A stretch of 64,000 nt of DNA from Domibacillus mangrovi (GTDB lineage: Bacteria; Bacillota; Bacilli; Bacillales; Domibacillaceae): NCBI RefSeq assembly GCF_001906925.1, contig NZ_MRWQ01000002.1, positions 1-64,000 of the forward strand, given 5' to 3'. Positions within the stretch are counted from its first letter, which is position 1. Each line of letters begins with the position of its first letter. The notes beneath the pieces were generated by a model. The model saw only the letters and a program-made list of their open reading frames with translations. It ran no database searches and had not been told where the DNA came from. The position numbers and the translations under genes are program-made. This document shows positions 36,135 through 43,309 of the stretch, piece by piece.

Positions 36135-36689
36135 TTAAATCGTTTTCCCTGTCCAGTCACGCATGCCAGGTACAACATTGAATAATTGTTTGAATCCTTT
36201 TTTCGCTATTGTTTGAGCGGCTAATTCACTTCTTCTGCCCGAGTGACAGATCACATAAATGACGTCTTCTTTGTCCAGCTCTCCAGCACGCTGTTCGACC
36301 TCTCCAAGTGGGATATGGATAGCACCCTCAATGTGTCCTTCTTCATATTCCTCTATTTCCCGAACATCTAAAACCGTTAAATTTTCATTTTTGTCTACTT
36401 TTTCTTTAAATTCATCTAATGAGATTTCAGGAATCACAACGCCCTCTGCTTCTATTGCTCCCGCTTTGCGCAGGAAATGACGCAAGGTGTCCCCTTCTGT
36501 TTCTGTTCCTAAATACTCGTGGCCCGTGCTTTTAGCCCAAGCCTGCAAGTCGGCCGTTGAACCCTTATCGGTTGCCTGGATTTCTAATACCTCGCCCGGC
36601 TCTAAATCCTTCATTGTTTTTTTAGTTTTGACAATAGGCATCGGACAAGCTAGTCCTTTTGCATCTAATACATGGTTTGATTCCATCAT
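36135..36689 (-). CDS. TusA-rhodanese fusion (CstA-like sulfurtransferase)
   Basis: 184 residues. Residues 1-75 are a TusA domain with Cys15 in GLACPMPIVKTKK. Residues about 95-184 are a rhodanese domain with the active loop CHSGRRS (148-154) and the GHIEGAIHIPLGE strand. The fusion of sulfur donor and acceptor in one chain suggests internal transfer of persulfide, as proposed for CstA. It belongs to the operon; GGAGG precedes the ATG. Confidence 0.92.
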   Translation of the reverse strand: MMESNHVLDAKGLACPMPIVKTKKTMKDLEPGEVLEIQATDKGSTADLQAWAKSTGHEYLGTETEGDTLRHFLRKAGAIEAEGVVIPEISLDEFKEKVDKNENLTVLDVREIEEYEEGHIEGAIHIPLGEVEQRAGELDKEDVIYVICHSGRRSELAAQTIAKKGFKQLFNVVPGMRDWTGKTI

Positions 36690-36741
36690 TGTGTTTCCTC
36701 CTTGTTAATAATACCTGTATAGTTTTTAATACCGTAAAAAA

Positions 36742-37038
36742 TTATTTAATAGCGCCTTCCCACTCATTCATACCGCCTGTCATATTGATGACTCGATATC
36801 CATGGCTTTCTAAAAGATTAGCGGCCATCGAACTTCGCCCGCCTGACCGGCATACCATGACGTATTCTTTTGACTTATCCAGTTCATGCATGCGAAACTC
36901 TACTAAACCTAAAGGTATATTTACAGCCCCAGGAATCTGTCCAGTTGCTACTTCATCTGTTTCACGAACATCAATAATGGTAAGATCTTTTCCTTGACGG
37001 ATTAATGCTTCTAACTCACTCGGCACCAATTGTTTCAT
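36742..37038 (-). CDS. Single-domain rhodanese
   Basis: 98 residues. VRETDEVATGQIPGAVNIPLG and the active loop CRSGGRSS with Cys63 (63-70), ending GGMNEWEGAIK. A stand-alone rhodanese of the PspE/GlpE kind, cytosolic, transferring sulfane sulfur among thiols. 20 bases downstream of the membrane-anchored rhodanese gene. Confidence 0.92.
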   Translation of the reverse strand: MKQLVPSELEALIRQGKDLTIIDVRETDEVATGQIPGAVNIPLGLVEFRMHELDKSKEYVMVCRSGGRSSMAANLLESHGYRVINMTGGMNEWEGAIK

Positions 37039-37058
37039 TAAAAATCCTCCTTTTTTGA

Positions 37059-37439
37059 TTAATACCAGGCACTCATGCCGCCTTTAATATTAGTTATGTG
37101 TTTAAATCCAAGCTTTTTTAACACTTTGCTTGCTTTACTGCTCCTCATACCACTTTGACAGATGACAAAAACCTCGTTGTCTTTTGACAATTCACCGGCC
37201 CGTTTCTTTAATTCATAGAGGGGAATACTTTTAAACCCGTCGATTCGATTTGCCTGAAATTCATGTGGCATACGCACATCAATAAACTGCTTCCCGCTTT
37301 TCTTTAATTCTGATTTTAATTCACTCGTCGTCATCGTTTTAATGCCTTTTACGGGAGCAAAACGTCGGTAAGCAAACCATACAACGAATGCAATCAATAA
37401 AGCATTGATCAAGAGATCTGTTTCAATCATCTTATTCAT
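37059..37439 (-). CDS. Membrane-anchored rhodanese
   Basis: 126 residues: one N-terminal membrane helix (LLINALLIAFVVWFAYRRF, residues 9-27), then a rhodanese domain with active loop CQSGMRSS (Cys94) and the final GGMSAWY. Orientation is probably N-out/C-in, leaving the enzyme at the inner face of the membrane, near a possible quinone oxidoreductase source of persulfide; no sqr gene is in the window. Confidence 0.9.
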   Translation of the reverse strand: MNKMIETDLLINALLIAFVVWFAYRRFAPVKGIKTMTTSELKSELKKSGKQFIDVRMPHEFQANRIDGFKSIPLYELKKRAGELSKDNEVFVICQSGMRSSKASKVLKKLGFKHITNIKGGMSAWY

Positions 37440-37482
37440 TTCCCACCTTTCCTTTATTCATTTGCTTATTTATCCATAGCCA

Positions 37483-37965
37483 TTAGATAAACAAGTTGAC
37501 ATTTCCCTCTTCAGCGTCAGCTAAATAAGCAGCTACACCAGCATATTCAATTCCATCCAGCAATTCTTCCTGCTGAAGACCAAGCAGATCCATCGTCATT
37601 GTGCATGCGATAAGCTTAACGTCCTGTTCCTGCGCCATCTCAATTAATTGAGGAAGTGTCATCGCGTTGTGTTTTTTCATGACATGCTTAATCATTTTTG
37701 GTCCCATTCCGGCAAAGTTCATGTTTGATAAGCCCATTTTGTCTGAACCTCTCGGCATCATCTTCGCAAACATCTTTTCAAGCAATCCTTTTTTCAATGC
37801 CAATGGTTCATCTTTACGCAGCGCATTTAATCCCCAAAATGTGTGGAAGATGATTACTTCATGATCATAAGCAGCTGCACCATTTGCGATAATATACGCT
37901 GCCATCGCCTTATCATAGTCCCCGCTGAATAAAATAATCGTTGTTTTTTTCTTTTGTTCAGTCAT
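37483..37965 (-). CDS. DsrE/DsrF/DrsH-like protein
   Basis: 160 residues, a family usually annotated as peroxiredoxin-like DsrE. Visible: TTIILFSGDYDKAMAAYIIANGAAAYDHEVIIFHTFWG, a Met-rich insertion (MFAKMMPRGSDKMGLSNM) characteristic of this subgroup, and Cys in VKLIACTMTMDLLG, the likely sulfur site. A CstR-like operator lies 23 bases upstream of its ATG, so it could begin a second transcript inside the operon. Confidence 0.87.
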   Translation of the reverse strand: MTEQKKKTTIILFSGDYDKAMAAYIIANGAAAYDHEVIIFHTFWGLNALRKDEPLALKKGLLEKMFAKMMPRGSDKMGLSNMNFAGMGPKMIKHVMKKHNAMTLPQLIEMAQEQDVKLIACTMTMDLLGLQQEELLDGIEYAGVAAYLADAEEGNVNLFI

Positions 37966-37987
37966 AGTAAAACCTCCCTGTCCTCAC

Positions 37988-38008
37988 TTACCCATACTAG
38001 CATGGGTA
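37988..38008. promoter_or_regulatory. CstR-like operator inside the operon
   Basis: TACCCAT-ACTAGC-ATGGGTA (37989-38007 core), a perfect inverted repeat containing the ACCC...GGGT arms seen at the other sites. It lies between tusA and the dsrE-like gene. Confidence 0.65.
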
Positions 38009-38028
38009 TAATATGTGATTAAAAAAAA

Positions 38029-38256
38029 TTAGCCTTTTTGAATGTAGAATGTGAATATTTCATCTTCTTCTTTTGCGTTTAAAAGTGTGTGCCCCATTGA
38101 TTTTGCCCATGCGGTTAAATCACCGTTTGCCCCTTTATCAGTTGTTTGAACTTCTAATATTTGTCCCGCTTCTAGCTGATTTATCGCTTTCTTCGTTTTC
38201 ACAATGGGCATTGGACATGCAAGCCCTTTTGCATCTAGTACTTGATCTGCTTTCAT
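38029..38256 (-). CDS. TusA-family sulfur carrier (first gene after cstR)
   Basis: 75 residues. AKGLACPMPIVKTKKAI carries the sulfur-binding Cys, followed by AGQILEVQTTDKG and DLTAWAKSMGH. TTTCCCTC-type complement gives a GGAGGG ribosome binding site. It is directly preceded by a CstR-like operator and may start the main operon transcript. Confidence 0.92.
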   Translation of the reverse strand: MKADQVLDAKGLACPMPIVKTKKAINQLEAGQILEVQTTDKGANGDLTAWAKSMGHTLLNAKEEDEIFTFYIQKG

Positions 38257-38278
38257 TTATTTTCCCTCCGATTCTTTT

Positions 38279-38296
38279 TATACCTATAAGGGTATA
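38279..38296. promoter_or_regulatory. CstR-like operator between cstR and tusA
   Basis: TATACCTATAAGGGTATA, a near-perfect inverted repeat with ATACC / GGTAT arms, located just upstream of tusA and downstream of cstR. The sequence type matches CsoR/CstR-family operators. Confidence 0.72.
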
Positions 38297-38340
38297 TTAA
38301 AGGATTGAGATTCATTCGTCAACCCTTATATTTTTTATTT

Positions 38341-38601
38341 TTATCTGCTTTTGACAAGTAAGTCTACAGCTTCTTGCACAAGATTATCTGTTTCTTTCCC
38401 TGCCTCAATATTCTCTCTAAGGCACTGTTCCAAATTCATACTGACAATAACACCCATTGTCCGGTCAATCGCACTGCGTGTAGCGGATAATTGAGTCACA
38501 ACATCACGGCAGTCCTTTCCGTCTTCAATCATTTTCAATACCCCTCTGATTTGCCCTTCAATTCGTTTTAAACGATTTTCAACTTTTTTATCGTACATCA
38601 T
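38341..38601 (-). CDS. cstR: CsoR-family repressor, CstR-type persulfide sensor
   Basis: 86 residues. The CsoR fold shows as KVENRLKRIEGQIRGVLKMIEDGKDC and TQLSATRSAIDRTMG. Two Cys are at residues 31 and 60, exactly the pair used by CstR to form di- to tetrasulfide cross-links. The position where copper-sensing CsoR has a His ligand (four residues before the second Cys) is Asn56 here, arguing against copper sensing. It is first of the gene string and is probably derepressed by sulfane sulfur. Confidence 0.92.
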   Translation of the reverse strand: MMYDKKVENRLKRIEGQIRGVLKMIEDGKDCRDVVTQLSATRSAIDRTMGVIVSMNLEQCLRENIEAGKETDNLVQEAVDLLVKSR

Positions 38602-38609
38602 AACGCATA

Positions 38610-38980
38610 TCTCCTTTTTCTTTTATTTTCGATTGACTGTTTTTAAATAAATAACTGTCCACTTTAAAACCTTTCGCTTGTAAGTACCGCAAACTATGAT
38701 GCAATTCGAGGTGATCCGTAGCGATTACATGGATTTAATCGCATGGAATTTCCAGGTGATTTTTCTTTAAATTAGCAACTGGAATGTTCAAATAAGCTTT
38801 TGAAAGCCCTTTTTGAGATTTATGGTAATATAGTCGTTCACACCGCTTTCTTCTTATAATTAAGAAACCCCTTTAACAAGATAATAACGCCTATAAGCAA
38901 TAACGGCTACAAAAAAGAATAACATACTGATGATGATAGAAATAATGTATCCAATCTTTTTACATGAATGCTTTGTACCC
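38610..38980 (-). other. Gap upstream of cstR with decayed coding sequence
   Basis: On the minus strand 38827 down to about 38630 reads as a frame interrupted once by TAA: YHKSQKGLSKAYLNIPVANL, then KKNHLEIPCD, stop, IHVIATDHLELHHSLRYLQA, then KGFKVDSYLF. It looks like the tail of a real, now dead gene that I cannot name. Further upstream (about 38976 to 38860) a second scrap encodes a membrane helix followed by AYRRYYLVKGVS and a stop, without a start codon. Confidence 0.4.
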
Positions 38981-38986
38981 TTATAT

Positions 38987-39004
38987 TATACCCCGTTAGG
39001 TATA
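38987..39004. promoter_or_regulatory. CstR-like operator (upstream of cstR)
   Basis: TATACCCCGTTAGGTATA, inverted repeat of the same type as 38279-38296. It is about 390 bases from cstR, with decayed DNA between. Confidence 0.6.
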
Positions 39005-39068
39005 TTGTCAAGCGGTTAAATTGTATAGTCAGCACTATTTTTTCTTCTTTTATTTGTTTCCATTCATC

Positions 39069-39097
39069 AAAAAAGATACCTGTTTAGGCACCTTTTT
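39069..39097 (-). terminator. Weak terminator-like hairpin after the decayed MBL fragment
   Basis: AAAAAGATACCT / AGGCACCTTTTT with two mismatches, T run on both strands. Confidence 0.4.
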
Positions 39098-39104
39098 TGA
39101 TGTG

Positions 39105-39300
39105 TTAACGAACAGCACAGCGATTCGGAACGATTTCCCCTCTCCCCTTGCTGTTCTAAATCTGCCGTTATTTTCCCCTTATTCACCTGACATATCTTTT
39201 GATAAGCATTTGGCTCGGGCGGGAGATCCGTTGCCGTTTTTCTACATTCTTATTCGTCCATATATATTTGCTCCGAGTTTTTCAAAAACGCTTTCAGCCT
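39105..39300 (-). pseudogene. Decayed C-terminus of a second rhodanese-MBL (persulfide dioxygenase) gene
   Basis: The minus-strand reading contains TATDLPPEPNAYQKICQVNK with GKI next, aligned to the intact protein's [23 protein letters not shown], and, in another frame, VPNRCAVR then stop, identical in type to the intact C-terminus GPNRCAVR. Frames shift at least once and an internal TAG is present upstream. It retains the last 60 or so codons only. CstR-like operators lie on both sides (38987 and 39326), so this is the ruin of a second cst-type unit. Confidence 0.75.
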
Positions 39301-39325
39301 GATTCACTTCGTTTTTAATATACAT

Positions 39326-39343
39326 TTACCTATAACGGTATAT
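39326..39343. promoter_or_regulatory. CstR-like operator upstream of the decayed MBL fragment
   Basis: TTACCTATAACGGTATA, arms TACC / GGTA with a 6-base centre, same type as the other three sites. Confidence 0.5.
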
Positions 39344-39390
39344 TGTTTTCAAAAAGAAAAGAAAAAAGACATCCATTCCCCAAAAGTGAT

Positions 39391-39774
39391 TTACACACTT
39401 TTATCAATACAAGAAATAAGACGCTTTTCAATATCCTGTGCTAATACTTTGATTTCTTCATTTTGAAGCATCTCGATCATGGCAGTTGGTTTAGGCATCC
39501 CTATTTTTGTCCCTTCATGATCTTGATACACAACGATTTTACATGGCAAAAAGTAGCCTACAAGCAGATTCTCAGACAGAACACGCTGTGCTTCTTTTGG
39601 ATTGCAGACTTCTAATACCGTATACGGGGTCTTAAATTCCATTCCCTTTTCCTGAAGCTTTGCCGTTAGATCAAAATTCCACAATACGCCGAACCCTTCA
39701 CTCTTTAAAGTTTCTTCTAAAGACAGAATAGCTTGTTCAGAACTTTTCTCTGTTGATACCGTATAATCGAACAT
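39391..39774 (-). CDS. DUF302-family protein
   Basis: 127 residues from ATG 39774 (GGGGAG seven bases before); an ATG at 39789 overlaps that site. The DUF302 pattern is clear: MFDYTVSTEKSSEQAILSLE, EGFGVLWNFDLTAKLQEKG, then EVCNPKEAQRVL (with conserved Cys-Asn-Pro), LLVGYFLPCKIVVYQD and KIGMPKPTAMI. DUF302 proteins are often found near sulfur or c-type redox genes; function unknown. It sits upstream of the ruined cst unit on the same strand and may have belonged to it. Confidence 0.85.
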   Translation of the reverse strand: MFDYTVSTEKSSEQAILSLEETLKSEGFGVLWNFDLTAKLQEKGMEFKTPYTVLEVCNPKEAQRVLSENLLVGYFLPCKIVVYQDHEGTKIGMPKPTAMIEMLQNEEIKVLAQDIEKRLISCIDKSV

Positions 39775-40170
39775 CTTAAATCTCCCCATCCTATTGATAA
39801 ATTTTGGGTTTCAAAGTCGTAAACCCGAACACATCTCTTATTCCCAAAAAAGGATCAGATAAAACCTTCACCTAAGTGTACACTATTTTTACGTATTTCG
39901 GTTATATGTATGGTGAGAAAGTTCATGATAATACGGATAAAGAAGGCACCCAGAATTTGATCTCTTACATAGATCATTCTTATTTTACACCGACTCTAAC
40001 AGCCCCTTCTCCAAACAAGTCGCAACCAATAATGCTTTTTCTTTTGCCTCAAATATGAATCTTTTCTTCGTTTGTATGTGGGCTCTTATATTCGCTGCCT
40101 ATATAACGGTTAATTTTTCATAACTGCGGCAAGATACATAAGCAGCACCTATGAACAGGAGGATATATAG
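39775..40170. other. Intergenic region between divergent DUF302 and OsmC genes
   Basis: Nothing convincing on either strand apart from the AGGAGG of the OsmC gene at 40158-40163. Confidence 0.35.
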
Positions 40171-40617
40171 ATGAATGTAAACGATACAATGACGTTTCAC
40201 GTGACAGGCATAACAGAAAAAATGAAAACGACTGTAAAATCAAAACAACATGAAATTATCATTGATGAACCGCCTATTTTGGGTGGGATGGATGAAGGGC
40301 CAGACCCGCTTTCTTATCTTTTGGCTTCTTTGGCAGGGTGCGAAAATATAGTCGCTGCTATGACCGCACGGGAAATGAACTTCGATCTGCAGTCAATGAA
40401 TTTTGATGTAAAAGGCGAGTTTGATCCACGGGGGATGCGAGGAGAAGCAGGAGTACAGGTCTTTTTTAAAAAAGTATGGTTCAAAGTAAATGTCGCAACA
40501 AGTGAATCGGCAGAACGGATCGCTGAACTGAAAGAAAAAACAGATGCCCGCTGCCCCGTTCTGACCATGATGAAAGCAGCTGGTATTGAATTAGAAACGG
40601 AATGGGTTAAAGAATAA
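40171..40617 (+). CDS. OsmC/Ohr-family protein (YhfA-like)
   Basis: 148 residues. OsmC fold with the two reactive Cys: Cys57 in ASLAGCENIVAAMTA (start of the central helix) and Cys128 in DARCPVLTMMK. GPDPLSYLLASL precedes the first. Family members reduce organic hydroperoxides or, in sulfur contexts, may act on persulfides. Location next to the DUF302 and cst genes fits a thiol-stress role, an inference. AGGAGG with 7-base spacing. Confidence 0.88.
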   Translation: MNVNDTMTFHVTGITEKMKTTVKSKQHEIIIDEPPILGGMDEGPDPLSYLLASLAGCENIVAAMTAREMNFDLQSMNFDVKGEFDPRGMRGEAGVQVFFKKVWFKVNVATSESAERIAELKEKTDARCPVLTMMKAAGIELETEWVKE

Positions 40618-40750
40618 CATACTGATACGAAAGAGGACTCTCTAAAACATGCTTCACATTCCGGTTATGTTTTAGCAAGCGTATTTGATTTTGCCCGAAT
40701 ACCATTTTACTCTATCTCATACCCCTGCCCATTTTTTTGCGTTTATTTAC

Positions 40751-40781
40751 AAAAACCGTTTGGAATATCTAAACGGTTTTT
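40751..40781. terminator. Bidirectional terminator
   Basis: AAAAACCGTTT / AAACGGTTTTT around GGAATATCT. It lies between the ends of the OsmC gene (plus) and the YIEGIA capping gene (minus). Confidence 0.8.
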
Positions 40782-40875
40782 CGGATTGTCGATACTAGAT
40801 CAGGCACTTTTTTAAGGGGGATTTTATGAAAAGCGACGGACTTACCGACGGACTTACATAGCCTAGTACCTCATT

Positions 40876-41082
40876 TTAATCTTTAAGAATTAAGAAAATT
40901 CCATTGCTTGTTTTGGTTACATCTCCTTTCACGGCCTTAGCGATATCGAGCATAATTTGTTTTTGCTCCTCCTCATTTTGAGCTTCTACAACAAATGAAT
41001 TACCCCCAGAAACTTTGTGATGAGCCAATGTTACAGCCGCAATAATGTTGTTCGTTTCCTTCTGGGCACTCTCTCTTCCCAT
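40876..41082 (-). CDS. Capping complex subunit for YIEGIA
   Basis: 68 residues. Small soluble protein: NNIIAAVTLAHHKVSGGNSF, then VVEAQNEEEQKQIMLDIAKA, ending in KTSNGIFLILKD. I assign it by its position four bases after a YIEGIA gene and by overall pattern. The pair is restricted to spore-forming Firmicutes; the function is not established. Confidence 0.72.
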   Translation of the reverse strand: MGRESAQKETNNIIAAVTLAHHKVSGGNSFVVEAQNEEEQKQIMLDIAKAVKGDVTKTSNGIFLILKD

Positions 41083-41086
41083 CTTT

Positions 41087-42022
41087 TCACTCTCCTGACG
41101 TTACATTCGTGTCCATGAGTGCATGACTTTTCTTAACTGATTCGAGCAAAGGTGTTTTTTTTACTGCTTCTATTAGCTTATTTATGTCCCGAATAAGCGG
41201 AACGATAACAATGATTGTCTTACCGCTTTCAAAATCTTTACGGGTATAGTGATATCGTTTGACACCGATGGCGCGTGTAGCTTCAAATAAAATGGCTTTT
41301 CGTTGCCCGAAATTGTCTAACGTGATCCGATAATGCTCTTCATTCGGTTCAATCGTTACTGCGAAAGCTTCTTTCAGAAGCATCTTTTGTGCATTATCCG
41401 TTCCAACTAAGTTGCTAATAAAGATTCCATCCACAAACAATTCAGATTCCTTTACTTCAATTTGGCCTTCTTTGATTATTGCGATATCTTCAACTTGTTT
41501 ACCTTTTGAAAATCGCTTCAAAAGGAATAACACAATAAAACCCGTGATTACCCCCAGCCCAATATCTAATATCAACATGGGCGGTTTGTAAATCTGCATA
41601 GCAGCAGCCGTAGAAATAGAGACAACTAATGCAAAATAATTACGAGATTCAAATGTTTTAGCAATACCATCGATATACGCGTCTCCTCTAGGTGTAAATT
41701 CTGTATTCTCTAGGCTTTTTAAGCTTTCCTGTTCTGTTTTTCTAACATCTCGGAACTGTTGGATAGCTAAAGATAAGAATGTGACCGCCACCCAATTACT
41801 CGTCATAAGCGCCGGTATAAATACTGCCCCCAGCGTGGAAGCAATGAACCCAATTAAAATGTGAATCATGTAGCCATTCGGATAGGATGGATATTGTCTA
41901 TAGTCCTCTTTTAAAACGAAGATCCTAGCCAACGTTCCCATAACCATTGCTGTCAGGATTAATGTAATATTATCCGTTGAAATAATTGATTCTTGACCAC
42001 CCATTAACAAACCTCCTTGCAA
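41087..42022 (-). CDS. YIEGIA family membrane protein
   Basis: 311 residues. Four to five membrane helices in the first two thirds (TDNITLILTAMVMGTLARIF, MIHILIGFIASTLGAVFIPAL, WVAVTFLSLAIQQF, LILDIGLGVITGFIVLFLLK). The family's namesake motif appears as YIDGIAKTFESRNYFA, and the C-terminal 110 residues are a soluble beta domain. Its family is tied to sporulation genomes. GGAGG lies before the start; ATG at 42022 may be preceded by alternative starts MGGQ a few codons on. Confidence 0.82.
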   Translation of the reverse strand: MQGGLLMGGQESIISTDNITLILTAMVMGTLARIFVLKEDYRQYPSYPNGYMIHILIGFIASTLGAVFIPALMTSNWVAVTFLSLAIQQFRDVRKTEQESLKSLENTEFTPRGDAYIDGIAKTFESRNYFALVVSISTAAAMQIYKPPMLILDIGLGVITGFIVLFLLKRFSKGKQVEDIAIIKEGQIEVKESELFVDGIFISNLVGTDNAQKMLLKEAFAVTIEPNEEHYRITLDNFGQRKAILFEATRAIGVKRYHYTRKDFESGKTIIVIVPLIRDINKLIEAVKKTPLLESVKKSHALMDTNVTSGE

Positions 42023-42151
42023 CTTATTTACTAATAGTTAGAGTGGACTTACTTTTCAAAAAGTAAACCTACCGGAGACAGATTAATTGGATAAGAAAAA
42101 ATTGAATTGGAGAGAATAATACTGATTAAATTATATTGGAGGTTTTAATAA

Positions 42152-42496
42152 ATGGGTGTATTGTCGACATCACCAACTAATATGGATCATTGTATTGAAG
42201 CATGTGTAAAATGTGCAAGAGCTTGTGAAGAATGTTCGGTAGCTTGCTTACAAGAACCAGATGTTCAAGCAAGAGTAAAGTGTCTTCAAACACTAAAGGA
42301 TTGTGCAGAAATTTGTTTACAGTCCGTGGCTTATATGGCAAGGAACAGTGTATTTGCTACACAACATTGTCAGCTATGTGCTGCTATTTGTGAAGCATGT
42401 GCGGTGGAATGTGAAATGTTCAAAGATGACCATTGCCAAGAATGTGCTAAAATTTGCCGTGAATGTGCAGAAGTTTGCCGAAACATGGCTTCTTAA
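42152..42496 (+). CDS. yhjQ: Four-helix-bundle copper-binding protein (YhjQ-like)
   Basis: 114 residues with 18 Cys arranged as C-x3-C, C-x2-C and C-x6-C along four helices (HCIEACVKCARACEECSVAC, CLQTLKDCAEICLQS, HCQLCAAICEACAVECEMF, HCQECAKICRECAEVCRNM). This is the DUF326/Csp copper-storage pattern, where Cys line a four-helix tube and bind many Cu(I). No signal peptide, so cytosolic. AATTATATTGGAGG gives a good ribosome binding site. It is convergent with a 53-aa Cys protein across a shared terminator. Confidence 0.9.
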   Translation: MGVLSTSPTNMDHCIEACVKCARACEECSVACLQEPDVQARVKCLQTLKDCAEICLQSVAYMARNSVFATQHCQLCAAICEACAVECEMFKDDHCQECAKICRECAEVCRNMAS

Positions 42497-42514
42497 CAAT
42501 CCATTTTCTGAAAT

Positions 42515-42557
42515 AACCAAAGCCCCTACTAAAAACAGTAGGGGCTTTGGTTATTTA
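42515..42557. terminator. Bidirectional terminator after yhjQ
   Basis: Perfect 16-bp stem AACCAAAGCCCCTACT / AGTAGGGGCTTTGGTT, loop AAAAAC. Confidence 0.92.
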
Positions 42558-42562
42558 GTTTA

Positions 42563-42724
42563 TTACAATAGACTACGGCATTCTGTAATACATGCTTCCA
42601 AGTCTCTGGATGCATGTTGCATTTTTTGTTTAGCATGGTCATGAGCCTTACTCATCGCATTGTTCAAATGAGATAATGCACTTTCACATTCTGTAATACA
42701 TTCTTGAAGGTCATTCTTATTCAT
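42563..42724 (-). CDS. 53-aa helical protein with duplicated CITEC motif
   Basis: ATG at 42722-42724 is preceded by AAAGGGG, stop TAA at 42563-42565. The two ends repeat a motif: DLQECITECESAL (residues 5-17) and DLEACITECRSLL (41-53), each C-x3-C in an amphipathic helix. The centre is His-rich (SHLNNAMSKAHDHAKQKMQH). It could form a hairpin that binds a metal through four Cys and several His. Convergent with yhjQ. I know no named family. Confidence 0.72.
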   Translation of the reverse strand: MNKNDLQECITECESALSHLNNAMSKAHDHAKQKMQHASRDLEACITECRSLL

Positions 42725-43309
42725 TCGGAACAAACCCCTTTCTATAATGATTTAAACAAGACGTATTGTGTGTTATTTAAACCTTTCTTATTCAATTCCC
42801 ATATAAAAGAGGGTTTCTCTGGTACAATGCTCACGCTGCACGGAAGCCTAATAGTTGTTTATATATCGTATTAAGTGTAGCGTCACATGCCCATAAAGCT
42901 AAGTTAAAATCATATCCCAAAACGAAAAAGTGCTATGCTTTTTGTATGTTAGAATTTGTAACTTTCAGTATATGAAATAAGAATAAACGAAAGATCTGGG
43001 AGCTACAAACAGAAAGGGGAAAAGGGACAGAATTTCTGATCGTGTCTACGTATGATGTATTTCCAAAAGATATGCCTTACTTCGATCAAATTTCCTTCAA
43101 CTTACGGTCAGAAAATCCTCTTTTAGCCTAATACTTCTTTGTTCACTAGCATCTATTGAGCAAGAAAGGCCCTAAATGGTCTCCTTCATGCATATACATA
43201 TACAACCGAAAATAAGGATCACACCGAAAGAACATAACGAATAATTTTTCTAAGTTGTCCATTATCAAACCATCTCAAGAAAATCAACGATCATTAAGGG
43301 GGAGTATCC
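42725..43309. other. 585-base intergenic region
   Basis: No intact gene. Several short stretches read like worn coding sequence but none aligns with a family I recognise. At 43295-43300 the GGGGGAG site of the proline dehydrogenase gene. Confidence 0.3.
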
